Source: Rhizobacter koreensis (lineage in GTDB: Bacteria > Pseudomonadota > Gammaproteobacteria > Burkholderiales > Burkholderiaceae_C). From it: a stretch of DNA of 64,000 bases. Below, in pieces: positions 25,533 to 33,112 of this stretch. The stretch spans positions 1 to 64,000 of the forward strand of contig NZ_JABWMJ010000017.1 of assembly GCF_013366375.1 (NCBI RefSeq), written 5' to 3'. Under the pieces are notes generated by a model. That model did not search any database. It was not told the origin of the DNA and was given only the letters and a program-made list of their open reading frames with translations. The position numbers were made by a program, and so were the translations under genes. Every line of letters starts with the position of its first letter. Position 1 is the first letter of the stretch.

Positions 25533-26731
25533 TGACGATGCTCGGTTCCGTGCTCCAAGGCCTGCGCGTCGTCGACCTGACGCAGAACGTGGCCGGACCC
25601 TACTGCACGCAGATCCTCGCCGACCTTGGCGCGGAAGTGATCAAGATCGAACGGCCGGGCAGCGGCGACGACGCGCGCGCCTGGCGGCCACCCGAGATCG
25701 GCGGCATGTCCACCGGCTTTGCCGCGCTGAACCGCAGCAAGAAGAGCGTCGCGCTCGATCTGGACCGGCCCGAGGGCCAGCGCATCGTGGCGCAGCTGGC
25801 CGCCGGTGCCGACGTGCTGGTGCACTCGCTCAAGCCCGGCAGTGCCGAAGCGCGCGGGCTGGGGGACGAGCCTCTGCGGGCCGTCAATCCGCGGCTCGTC
25901 TACTGCGCCATCAGCGCCTTTGGCGAGGTCGGGCCGATGCGCGGCCTGCCCGGCTACGACCCGCTGATGCAGGCCTTCACCGGCATCATGAGCGTCACCG
26001 GCCACGAGGGCGACGAGCCGGCGCGGGTGGGCGTCTCGCTGATCGACCTGGGCACCGGCATGTGGGCGGCGATGGCGGTGCTCTCGGCGCTGCTGCAGCG
26101 CGCCGGCACCGGACAGGGCATGCGCGTGGGCGCCAGCCTGCTCGAGACCGGCCTGGCGTGGATGGCGGTGCCGATCGCGAACTACCTGGCCACCGGCCGG
26201 CTGCCGCGCAAGATGGGCTCGGGCATGGCGATGATGGTGCCCTACGAGCTGTACGACACCGCCGATGGCCAGGTGTTCATCGCAGCGGCCAACGACCGGC
26301 TGTTCGCCCGCATCTGCGACGCGCTCGGGTGCCCCGAGCTGGCGCGCGACCCGCGCTTTGCCGACAATCCCTCGCGCGTGGGCCACCGCGACGCGCTGCA
26401 CGAGTCGCTGGAAGCGCATACACGGTCGCGCAGCACCGCCGATTGCATAGAGCGGCTGCGCGCCGCCGGTGCGCCGTGCAGCGAGCTGAACAACGTGGCC
26501 CAGGTGCTGGAGCAGGAGCAGGTGCACGCCTTGAAGCTGTTGGCCGACGTGCCGCTGCCCCAAGCGAGCGGGCACCGCGCGATCGGCCTGCCCTTCAACA
26601 GCGGCGGCCAGCGCGGCCGTGCGCCCGCCGCTCCGCCGGTGCTCGGGGCCGACACCGCGGACGTGCTCGCCGCGCTGGGGCTGGACACGGCGGCGCAGGC
26701 GGCGCTCAAGCGCCAGGGCGTGACCGGCTGA
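25532..26731 (+). CDS. Family III CoA transferase (CaiB/BaiF type)
   Basis: This 399-residue formyl-CoA-transferase-like protein would move CoA between carboxylic acids without ATP. It starts QGLRVVDLTQNVAGPYCTQI and has Asp172 in SLIDLGTGMWA at the position of the catalytic aspartate. SAFGEVGPMRGLPGYDPLMQ and GMAMMVPYELYDTADGQVF also fit. It lacks the racemase His in a G-H-D context (here GLPGYDPLMQ), so transferase rather than racemase activity is expected. It lies between the carboxylase beta gene (1-base overlap) and an acyl-CoA dehydrogenase. Confidence 0.84.
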   Translation: MTMLGSVLQGLRVVDLTQNVAGPYCTQILADLGAEVIKIERPGSGDDARAWRPPEIGGMSTGFAALNRSKKSVALDLDRPEGQRIVAQLAAGADVLVHSLKPGSAEARGLGDEPLRAVNPRLVYCAISAFGEVGPMRGLPGYDPLMQAFTGIMSVTGHEGDEPARVGVSLIDLGTGMWAAMAVLSALLQRAGTGQGMRVGASLLETGLAWMAVPIANYLATGRLPRKMGSGMAMMVPYELYDTADGQVFIAAANDRLFARICDALGCPELARDPRFADNPSRVGHRDALHESLEAHTRSRSTADCIERLRAAGAPCSELNNVAQVLEQEQVHALKLLADVPLPQASGHRAIGLPFNSGGQRGRAPAAPPVLGADTADVLAALGLDTAAQAALKRQGVTG

Positions 26732-26757
26732 ACCTCATCGGAAGGACCCGTTCCCAC

Positions 26758-27924
26758 ATGGCCATGAACTTCGACTACACCGAGACCCAGGCCCAGATCC
26801 GGGCGGCCGTGAAGGACCTGTGCGGGCGCTTCGGCCCAGAGTACTGGCGGCAGCTGGCGCAGGACGGCAAGTACCCCGAGACCTTCGTCGATGAGATGGC
26901 AAAGGCCGGCTGGCTGGCCGCGCTGATCCCCGAGGAGTACGGCGGTGCCGGGTTGCCGTTGCTCGACGCCTGCCTGATCCTGCAGGAGATCAACCAGAAC
27001 GGCGCCAGCGCGGTGCACTGCCACGCGCAGATGTACACGATGGCGTCGATCATGCGCCACGGCAGCGAGGCGCAGAAGCGCCGCACCTTGCCTCGCATCG
27101 CCGACGGCAGCCTGCGCCTGCAGGCCTTCGGCGTGACCGAGCCCGACGCCGGCTCCAACACGCTGGCGATCAAGACCTTCGCGCGCCGCGTGCCGGGCGG
27201 CTACGTGCTCAACGGCCAGAAGATCTGGACCTCGCGCTACAGCCACTCGCACCTGTACCTGCTGATCGCGCGCACCACGCCGATCGAGGAGGTGAAGAAG
27301 AAGACCGACGGGCTGAGCCTTTTCCTGATCGACATCGCCAAGGCCGGCAAGTCGCTCCAGGCGCGACCGATCCGCACGATGATCAACCACCACACCTTCC
27401 AGGTCTTCATCGACAACCTCGAGCTGAGCGACGACGACCGCATCGGCGAGGAAGGCAAGGGCTTCCACTACCTGCTCGACTCGCTGCACTCCGAGCGCCT
27501 GCTCGTGGCCAGCGAGGCCATCGGCGACGGTCACTGGTTCGTCGGCAAGGCCGCAGCCTACGGGGGTGAGCGCATCGTCTTCGACCGCCCGATCGGTTCC
27601 AACCAGGGCGTGCAGTTCCCGATCGCGCGCGCGCACATGAACGTCGAGGCCGCCGAACTGATGCGCAACAAGGCGGCCACGCTGTTCGATGCCGGCCAGT
27701 CCTGCGGCCGCGAGGCCACGATGGTGAAGTACCTGGCCAGTGAGGCCGCCTGGGAGGCCGCCGAGGCCGCGATGACCACCTTCGGCGGCTACGGCGTGGC
27801 TTGCGACTTCGACATCGAGCGCAAGTGGAAGGAAAGCCGACTGTTCCGCACCGCGCCGATCTCCAACAACCTGGTGCTCGCCCAGGTGGCCGAACACCTG
27901 CTGGGCATGCCGCGCTCTTACTGA
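26758..27924 (+). CDS. Acyl-CoA dehydrogenase with catalytic Glu in helix G and GMPRSY tail
   Basis: This 388-residue dehydrogenase starts MNFDYTETQAQIRAAVKDL and has GVTEPDAGSNTLAI and NGQKIWTSRY for flavin and substrate contacts. No EGT motif is present at the C-terminus, which reads RTAPISNNLVLAQVAEHLL and then GMPRSY. A Glu in LHSERLLVASEA occupies the helix-G base position of isovaleryl- and long-chain enzymes. Two other dehydrogenases in the window (54805 and 60222) share this architecture and a G-[ML]-P-[RK]-S-Y end. It is probably the dehydrogenase that feeds the carboxylase with an enoyl-CoA, as LiuA or AtuD does in known pathways. Confidence 0.86.
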   Translation: MAMNFDYTETQAQIRAAVKDLCGRFGPEYWRQLAQDGKYPETFVDEMAKAGWLAALIPEEYGGAGLPLLDACLILQEINQNGASAVHCHAQMYTMASIMRHGSEAQKRRTLPRIADGSLRLQAFGVTEPDAGSNTLAIKTFARRVPGGYVLNGQKIWTSRYSHSHLYLLIARTTPIEEVKKKTDGLSLFLIDIAKAGKSLQARPIRTMINHHTFQVFIDNLELSDDDRIGEEGKGFHYLLDSLHSERLLVASEAIGDGHWFVGKAAAYGGERIVFDRPIGSNQGVQFPIARAHMNVEAAELMRNKAATLFDAGQSCGREATMVKYLASEAAWEAAEAAMTTFGGYGVACDFDIERKWKESRLFRTAPISNNLVLAQVAEHLLGMPRSY

Positions 27925-27934
27925 ACCGCGCACG

Positions 27935-28738
27935 ATGGCCACCTACGAAACCCTGCGCATCGAGCCCGCCCCCGGCACCGCCCCCGACGAGGGCGTGCGC
28001 TGCCTGATGCTGAACCGGCCCGAGGTGATGAACGCGATGAACACGCAGATGTTCGTCGAGCTGCGCGCGGGGCTGCACGAGTTGGCCTTCGAAGACGGGC
28101 TGCGCGTGCTCGTCGTCACCGGCGCGGGCGAGCGTGCGTTCAGCACCGGCGGCGACTTGAAGCAGCGCGATGGCATGACCGACCACCAGTGGCGGCGCCA
28201 GCACCAGCTGGCCGAGGAGGTGCTGCTGGCGGTGAAGGACTTCCCGGCGCCGGTGATCGCCGCCGTCGAGGGCCACGCGCACGGCGGTGGCTGCGAGTTG
28301 GCGCTGATGTGCGACTGGATCGTCGCCGCGCGCTCGGCGGTGTTCTCCCTGCCCGAGGTGCGCCGCGGCATCATGCCCGGCGGCGGCGGCATCCAGAACC
28401 TGGTGCGAGCCGCCGGCGCACGCCGCGCCAAGCAGCTGCTGCTGACGGCGCGGCGCTTTTCCGCCGAGCAGGCGGCGCAGTGGAACATCGTGACCACGCT
28501 CGTCGAGCCCGGCCAGGCGCTGGCCGCCGCGGTGGCCGAGGCGCGCGAGGTGGCGCTGGCGGCGCCGATGGCCGTGCACTACGCCAAGGTGGCGGCCTCG
28601 CGCGGCGGTGAGGTCGATTTCCACAGCGGCTACACGCTCGACATCGCCGCCTACAACGTGCTCGTGTCGTCGCAGGACCGGCTGGAGGGTGTGCGCGCCT
28701 TCAACGAGAAGCGGCCGCCGCGGTGGAGCGGGCGCTGA
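27935..28738 (+). CDS. Enoyl-CoA hydratase (crotonase) with both catalytic Glu residues
   Basis: This 267-residue crotonase has the oxyanion-hole segments AFSTGGDLKQ and HAHGGGCELALMCD. Both catalytic glutamates are present, in CELAL and in SLPEVRRGIMPGGGG, so a true hydratase is expected. It is one of only two crotonases in the window (with the partial case at 30783) that look catalytically standard. The stop codon overlaps the start of the biotin carboxylase gene (TGATG). It follows an acyl-CoA dehydrogenase by 10 bases. Confidence 0.86.
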   Translation: MATYETLRIEPAPGTAPDEGVRCLMLNRPEVMNAMNTQMFVELRAGLHELAFEDGLRVLVVTGAGERAFSTGGDLKQRDGMTDHQWRRQHQLAEEVLLAVKDFPAPVIAAVEGHAHGGGCELALMCDWIVAARSAVFSLPEVRRGIMPGGGGIQNLVRAAGARRAKQLLLTARRFSAEQAAQWNIVTTLVEPGQALAAAVAEAREVALAAPMAVHYAKVAASRGGEVDFHSGYTLDIAAYNVLVSSQDRLEGVRAFNEKRPPRWSGR

Positions 28739-30786
28739 TGTTCCGAAGAATCCTGATCGCCAACCGCGGTGAAATCGCCTGCCGCATCGTGCGCACCTGC
28801 AGGCGGCTGGGCATTGCACCGATCGGCGTGCATTCCAGTGCCGACCGCGATGCGCTGCACACCGCATCGATGGACTCGTCGATCGGCGTCGGTGGCGCCA
28901 GCGCTGCCGACAGCTACCTGCGCATCGACGCCATCCTCGATGCTGCGCGCCGCGCCGGGGCCGATGCTATCCACCCCGGCTACGGTTTCCTGGCCGAGAA
29001 CCCGGCCTTCGCCGAGGCGGTGGAGGCGGCGGGGCTGGTGTTCATCGGCCCCACGCCCGACACGCTGCGCCGCTTCGGCCACAAGGGCGAGGCCAAGGCC
29101 GAGGCGCGCGCGGCCGGCGTGCCGGTGCTCGGCGGCGGCGAAGAGGCCAGCGCCGACGCCGATGTGGTGGCCGCGCGCGCGCGGGCGCTGCCGCTGCCGG
29201 TGCTGCTCAAGCCGGCGGCCGGCGGCGGCGGCAAGGGCATGCACGTGGTGCGCCACGCGGGCGAGCTGCAGGCCGCCATCGGCACCGCGATGCGCGAGGC
29301 GAGCAGCGCCTTCGGCGATGCGGCGCTGATCGTCGAACCCTATGTCGAACGCGGGCGCCACGTCGAGGTGCAGATCGCCGGTGATGGCCGCGGCGAGGTG
29401 ATCCACCTGTACGAGCGCGAGTGCACGCTGCAGCGCCGCCATCAGAAGCTGATCGAGGAGGCGCCCGCGGCGCCGCTGCCCGCCGGGCTGCGCGAGCGTC
29501 TACTCGACGATGCGCTGCGTCTGGCGCGCCGGCTGGATTACCGTGGCGTGGGCACGGTCGAGTTCCTCGTCGCGGGAGACCGGCATTGGTTCCTCGAGGT
29601 CAATCCGCGGCTTCAGGTGGAACACCCGGTGACCGAGGAGGTGACCGGCATCGACATCGTCGAGCTGATGCTGCGCGTGGCCTGCGGCGAGCGCTTGCCG
29701 GTGCGCCAGGCCGACGTGCGCGTGAGCGGCCATGCGGTCGAGGCCCGGCTGTGTGCCGAGGACGCCGAGCACGACTTCCTGCCTGCCACCGGCAGCATCG
29801 AGCAGATCGCCTTCCCCAGCGGCGGCGTGCGCGTCGAAACCGGCGTGCGCGCCGGCTCGGTGGTGACGCCGCACTACGACTCGCTGCTGGCCAAGCTCGT
29901 CGTGCACGCGCCCAGCCGCGACGAGGCGATCGACCGCGCGCAGGCGGCACTCGCGGCGACGCGGGTGCTGGGCGTGACCACCAACGCCGATTTCCTGCGC
30001 CGGCTGTTGGCACGACCCGAGGTGCGCGACGCGGGCTTCCACACCCGCAGCATCGACGAATGGCTGGCGCGGCCAGAGCGGGCCACGCAGGCGGTGCCGC
30101 TGGACATCGTGGCCGCGGCCGGACTGTGGTGGATGCTCGATGAACGCGCGCGCGCGTTGGACTGCGGGGCCTGGTCGGGCGCCGACGTCACCGGCTGGCA
30201 GTTGCAGGCCGGCGATGACGCGCTGAGCGCGGTGCCCGCGGTGCTGCTGCGCGACGGTGCGAGCGTGCACGAGGTCTACCTGGGCATTCCCGGGCCCGAT
30301 GGTTTCACCACCGTGCTGGTGGGCGCGCAGCGCCTCCGCTTGGCGTTGCGCGCCCAGGCCGATGGGGGCTGGCAATGCGAACACGGCGTCGAGTTGCAGA
30401 CGCTGGCCCTGGCCCGTCGCGGCACGAGCCTCTTCGTGCAGGGGGGCGGCGCCAGCCACCAACTGGAAGTGGTGCCCTACCTGGCCCGTGCGACCGCAGG
30501 CAGCGCCGGCTCCGGAGAACTGCGCGCGCCTATGATGGGCACCATTCTCGCGACGCACGCCGAGGTGGGGCGGCCGGTGCGCGCCGGCGACGTCGTGGTG
30601 ACGATGGAGTCGATGAAGATGGAACTGAAGATCTGCGCCGAGCACGATGGCGTGCTTGCCAGCCTGTCGGTGAGCCCCGGTCAGACGGTGGAGCGCGGCC
30701 TCGTGGTGGCGGTGGTGGGTGCCGAGACCGATCCTGGGGTGCCCGGCCCTCGAACAGAACGTGAACCAGGAGCACAAACCTCATGA
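28738..30786 (+). CDS. Biotin-dependent acyl-CoA carboxylase alpha subunit (biotin carboxylase plus carrier domain)
   Basis: This 682-residue protein has the order biotin-carboxylase N-domain (MFRRILIANRGEIACRIVRT), ATP-grasp domain with the glycine-rich loop KPAAGGGGKGMHVV, metal-binding FLEVNPRLQVEHPVTEE, C-domain, linker, and biotinyl domain. The biotinylated lysine is Lys627 in MESMKMEL, where Ser replaces the usual Ala. It makes carboxybiotin from bicarbonate and ATP for the beta subunit at 23925. The start at 28738 overlaps the upstream stop; an in-frame ATG 15 bases earlier is less likely. The LiuC/AtuE-like hydratase follows with 4 bases overlap, reproducing part of the leucine/acyclic-terpene gene set. 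Confidence 0.88.
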   Translation: MFRRILIANRGEIACRIVRTCRRLGIAPIGVHSSADRDALHTASMDSSIGVGGASAADSYLRIDAILDAARRAGADAIHPGYGFLAENPAFAEAVEAAGLVFIGPTPDTLRRFGHKGEAKAEARAAGVPVLGGGEEASADADVVAARARALPLPVLLKPAAGGGGKGMHVVRHAGELQAAIGTAMREASSAFGDAALIVEPYVERGRHVEVQIAGDGRGEVIHLYERECTLQRRHQKLIEEAPAAPLPAGLRERLLDDALRLARRLDYRGVGTVEFLVAGDRHWFLEVNPRLQVEHPVTEEVTGIDIVELMLRVACGERLPVRQADVRVSGHAVEARLCAEDAEHDFLPATGSIEQIAFPSGGVRVETGVRAGSVVTPHYDSLLAKLVVHAPSRDEAIDRAQAALAATRVLGVTTNADFLRRLLARPEVRDAGFHTRSIDEWLARPERATQAVPLDIVAAAGLWWMLDERARALDCGAWSGADVTGWQLQAGDDALSAVPAVLLRDGASVHEVYLGIPGPDGFTTVLVGAQRLRLALRAQADGGWQCEHGVELQTLALARRGTSLFVQGGGASHQLEVVPYLARATAGSAGSGELRAPMMGTILATHAEVGRPVRAGDVVVTMESMKMELKICAEHDGVLASLSVSPGQTVERGLVVAVVGAETDPGVPGPRTEREPGAQTS

Positions 30787-31577
30787 ACTACCAGTCCATT
30801 CGCCTGACTCGTGACAGCGCGCAGGTGGCGCGCCTGACGCTGGCGCGGCCCGAGATCCAGAACGCGCTGAGCCTGGAGGTCACGCGGGAACTGCGCCACG
30901 CGCTGGCCGAGGTGGCCGCCGATGACCAGGTGCGCGCCCTGGTGCTCACCGGCGAGGGCAAGTCGTTCTGTGCCGGCGGCGACCTGAAGTGGATGCAGAC
31001 CGTGCTGAGCCAGAGTCGCGACCAGCGCATTGCCGACTCGCGCCCGCTGGCCGACCTGTTCTACGAGTTCGACCACCTGCCCAAGGTGGTGATCGGGCGC
31101 ATCAACGGTCCGGCCACCGGCGGCGGCTTCGGGTTGACCTGCATCTGCGACGTGGTGGTGGCCTCCAGCACCGCGCGCTTCTCGCTCACCGAGGCACGGC
31201 TCGGATTGGTGCCGGCCAACATCGGGCCCTATGTCGCGCGCCGGCTCGGGCTGGCGCGCGCGCGGCGCTATGGGCTGACGACGCAGTTCATCGACGCGGC
31301 GCAGGCCGAGCGCATCGGCCTGGCGGACCGCGTGGTTGCGCCCGAGGAACTGGACCGCGCGGTGGCCGAGGAACTCGATCTCGTGCTGTCGCTGCCGGTG
31401 AGCTCGATCGCCGCCACCAAGAAGCTCTTCAACGACGTGATCGGCCGCCCGCCGCGCGAGTGCATGGACTACACCGCCGCGCTGCTCGCCGATGCCTGGG
31501 AGCGGCCCGACGCGGCCGAGGGCATCGCCGCCTTCCTGGGCAAGAGAGCGCCCTCGTGGAAGGTCACCACCGGTTGA
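30783..31577 (+). CDS. LiuC/AtuE-like enoyl-CoA hydratase (methylglutaconyl-CoA hydratase type)
   Basis: This 264-residue crotonase has a GATGGGF-type first loop without Glu (PATGGGFGLTCICD) but keeps the second Glu in SLTEARLGLVPANIGPYV. Having Pro-Ala-x-Ile-x-Pro in place of the usual glycine-rich turn is shared with Pseudomonas LiuC/AtuE, which hydrate 3-methylglutaconyl- or isohexenylglutaconyl-CoA after carboxylation. It directly follows and overlaps the carboxylase alpha gene, supporting that role. The real substrate depends on the carboxylase and is unknown. Confidence 0.82.
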   Translation: MNYQSIRLTRDSAQVARLTLARPEIQNALSLEVTRELRHALAEVAADDQVRALVLTGEGKSFCAGGDLKWMQTVLSQSRDQRIADSRPLADLFYEFDHLPKVVIGRINGPATGGGFGLTCICDVVVASSTARFSLTEARLGLVPANIGPYVARRLGLARARRYGLTTQFIDAAQAERIGLADRVVAPEELDRAVAEELDLVLSLPVSSIAATKKLFNDVIGRPPRECMDYTAALLADAWERPDAAEGIAAFLGKRAPSWKVTTG

Positions 31578-31611
31578 AGCCCGACGCAATGCCTGTCCGG
31601 AGGACATCGAA

Positions 31612-32400
31612 ATGAACGACGCAGAGACCGTGGTCTACGAGGTGCGCGACGGCATCGCCACCGTGAAGATCAACCGCCCCGAGATCCGCAATGCGCTCTC
31701 GCCGGCCGCCGCCAACCGCCTGTACGACTGCTGGGGCGAGGTCGATGCCGACCCCAGCGTGCGCGTGGCCATCCTCACCTCGGCCGACTGCGGCACCTTC
31801 TGCGCCGGCCTGGACCTGCGGGAGGCGGCGCGGGTGAAGAAGGAGGAGGGCGTGGACATCCTGACGAAGATGAAGGACCCGTTCCATGCCCGCCAGCGCC
31901 GCGTGGCCAAGCCGATCATCGCGGCGATGACAGGGCACCTGATCGCCGGCGGCATGATGCTGTCGCTGAACTCCGACCTGCGCGTAGGCCTGAAGGGCAC
32001 GCAGGTGGGCATCACCGAGACGCGCATCGCCGGCCGCGGCAGCCCGTGGGCGATCCCGCTGCTGTGGATGCTGCCGCAGCCGCTGCTGATGGAGATGGTG
32101 CTCACGGGCGAACTGCAGCCGATCGAGGTCTTCCACGAGCTGCGCTTCATCAACTACCTGGAGGACACGCCCGATGCGGTGCGTGCCCGCGCGCAGGCGC
32201 TGGCCGAGCGCATCCGTGACAACGCGCCTCTGTCGGTGATGGCGGGCAAGGAGTCCATCCTCACCGCGATGAGCGCAGGCTGCGAAGCCGGCATGGCGCT
32301 GGCGCACAACATCTACCGCGCCGCCTACGCGAGCGAGGACGCGCAGGAAGGCCCCCGCGCCTTCGCCGAGAAGCGCAAGCCGGTGTGGAAGGGCCGCTGA
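31612..32400 (+). CDS. Crotonase-fold enoyl-CoA hydratase/isomerase
   Basis: This 262-residue crotonase starts at the ATG at 31612, preceded by GGAGG. The oxyanion segments are TFCAGLDLREAA and HLIAGGMMLSLNSD, with the first Glu replaced by Met. The second Glu is kept in GITETRIAGRGSPW. The AGRGSPW segment and the hydrophobic MLPQPLLMEMVL stretch are common in uncharacterised members near degradation operons. Isomerase or hydratase activity is possible. It is followed by the carbonic anhydrase gene 31 bases downstream. Confidence 0.8.
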   Translation: MNDAETVVYEVRDGIATVKINRPEIRNALSPAAANRLYDCWGEVDADPSVRVAILTSADCGTFCAGLDLREAARVKKEEGVDILTKMKDPFHARQRRVAKPIIAAMTGHLIAGGMMLSLNSDLRVGLKGTQVGITETRIAGRGSPWAIPLLWMLPQPLLMEMVLTGELQPIEVFHELRFINYLEDTPDAVRARAQALAERIRDNAPLSVMAGKESILTAMSAGCEAGMALAHNIYRAAYASEDAQEGPRAFAEKRKPVWKGR

Positions 32401-32431
32401 AGCGGCGGCGAGTCGGCGCAGGAGCGGCAGC

Positions 32432-33079
32432 ATGTGCAGCATTGACCCCCTGATTCGCAACAACCGTGCATGGTCGGCCCGCTGCCGTGCGGAGGACCCG
32501 CAGTTCTTCACCCGGCTCGCGGGGCAGCAGACGCCGCGCTACCTGTGGATCGGCTGCTCCGACAGCCGCGTGCCGGCCAACGAGATCGTCGGCCTGCGAC
32601 CTGGCGAAATCTTCGTCCACCGCAACGTCGGCAACCTGGTGGTGCACTCGGACCTGAACTGCCTGACGGTGCTGCAGTATGCCGTGGAGGTGCTGAAGGT
32701 AGAGCACGTGCTGGTGGTCGGCCACTACGGCTGCGGCGGGGTGCAGGCGGTGATCGAGCAGCGCCGCACAGGCCTGGCGGACAACTGGCTGCGCCACATC
32801 GAGGACGTCGCGCGCAAGCACGAAGCCCGGCTCGAAGTGGCCTCTTCCCCTGCCGAGCGTGCGGTACGCTTGTGCGAGCTCAACGTGATCGAGCAGGTCA
32901 GCAACGTCTGCCGCACCACGGTGCTGCGGCGCGCGTGGGAGCGCGGCCAGCAGGTCGAGGTGCACGGTTTCGTCTACGGCCTCGAAGACGGGCTGCTGTA
33001 CCGGGTCAGCGAAGCGGTGGGCTGCGAATCGAGGGACTCCGGCTATGCCGCTGCGCTCGCGGCGCTAGGCGTGCCCTGA
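32432..33079 (+). CDS. Beta-class carbonic anhydrase
   Basis: This 215-residue cytoplasmic enzyme equilibrates CO2 and bicarbonate. The zinc ligands and catalytic dyad are visible: Cys42, Asp44 and Arg46 in GCSDSR, and His98 and Cys101 in GHYGCGG. It starts MCSIDPLIRNNRAWS like the Can-type enzymes. As the last gene of the operon that encodes a biotin carboxylase, it would supply the bicarbonate that enzyme consumes. Such co-location with a catabolic carboxylase suggests that bicarbonate supply is limiting during growth on the substrate. Confidence 0.9.
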   Translation: MCSIDPLIRNNRAWSARCRAEDPQFFTRLAGQQTPRYLWIGCSDSRVPANEIVGLRPGEIFVHRNVGNLVVHSDLNCLTVLQYAVEVLKVEHVLVVGHYGCGGVQAVIEQRRTGLADNWLRHIEDVARKHEARLEVASSPAERAVRLCELNVIEQVSNVCRTTVLRRAWERGQQVEVHGFVYGLEDGLLYRVSEAVGCESRDSGYAAALAALGVP

Positions 33080-33088
33080 GCCGCGACC

Positions 33089-33111
33089 GTCCGCCACAAC
33101 ATCAAGCGGAC
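33089..33111. terminator. Possible bidirectional stem-loop between convergent genes
   Basis: A 6-base perfect inverted repeat (GTCCGC at 33089-33094 and GCGGAC at 33106-33111) encloses an 11-base loop between the stop of the carbonic anhydrase (33079) and the stop of the ACS-like ligase (33113). No T-run follows on either strand, so intrinsic termination is uncertain. Confidence 0.3.
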
Positions 33112-33112
33112 A

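Noticed and set aside
23925-30786. Reading the carboxylase as propionyl-CoA carboxylase
   Set aside because: The beta subunit motifs (LLPRERLAAVLDPGSPFLEF, DATVKGATYYGITAKKH) belong to the MCC/GCC branch, and a LiuC/AtuE-like hydratase adjoins the alpha gene.
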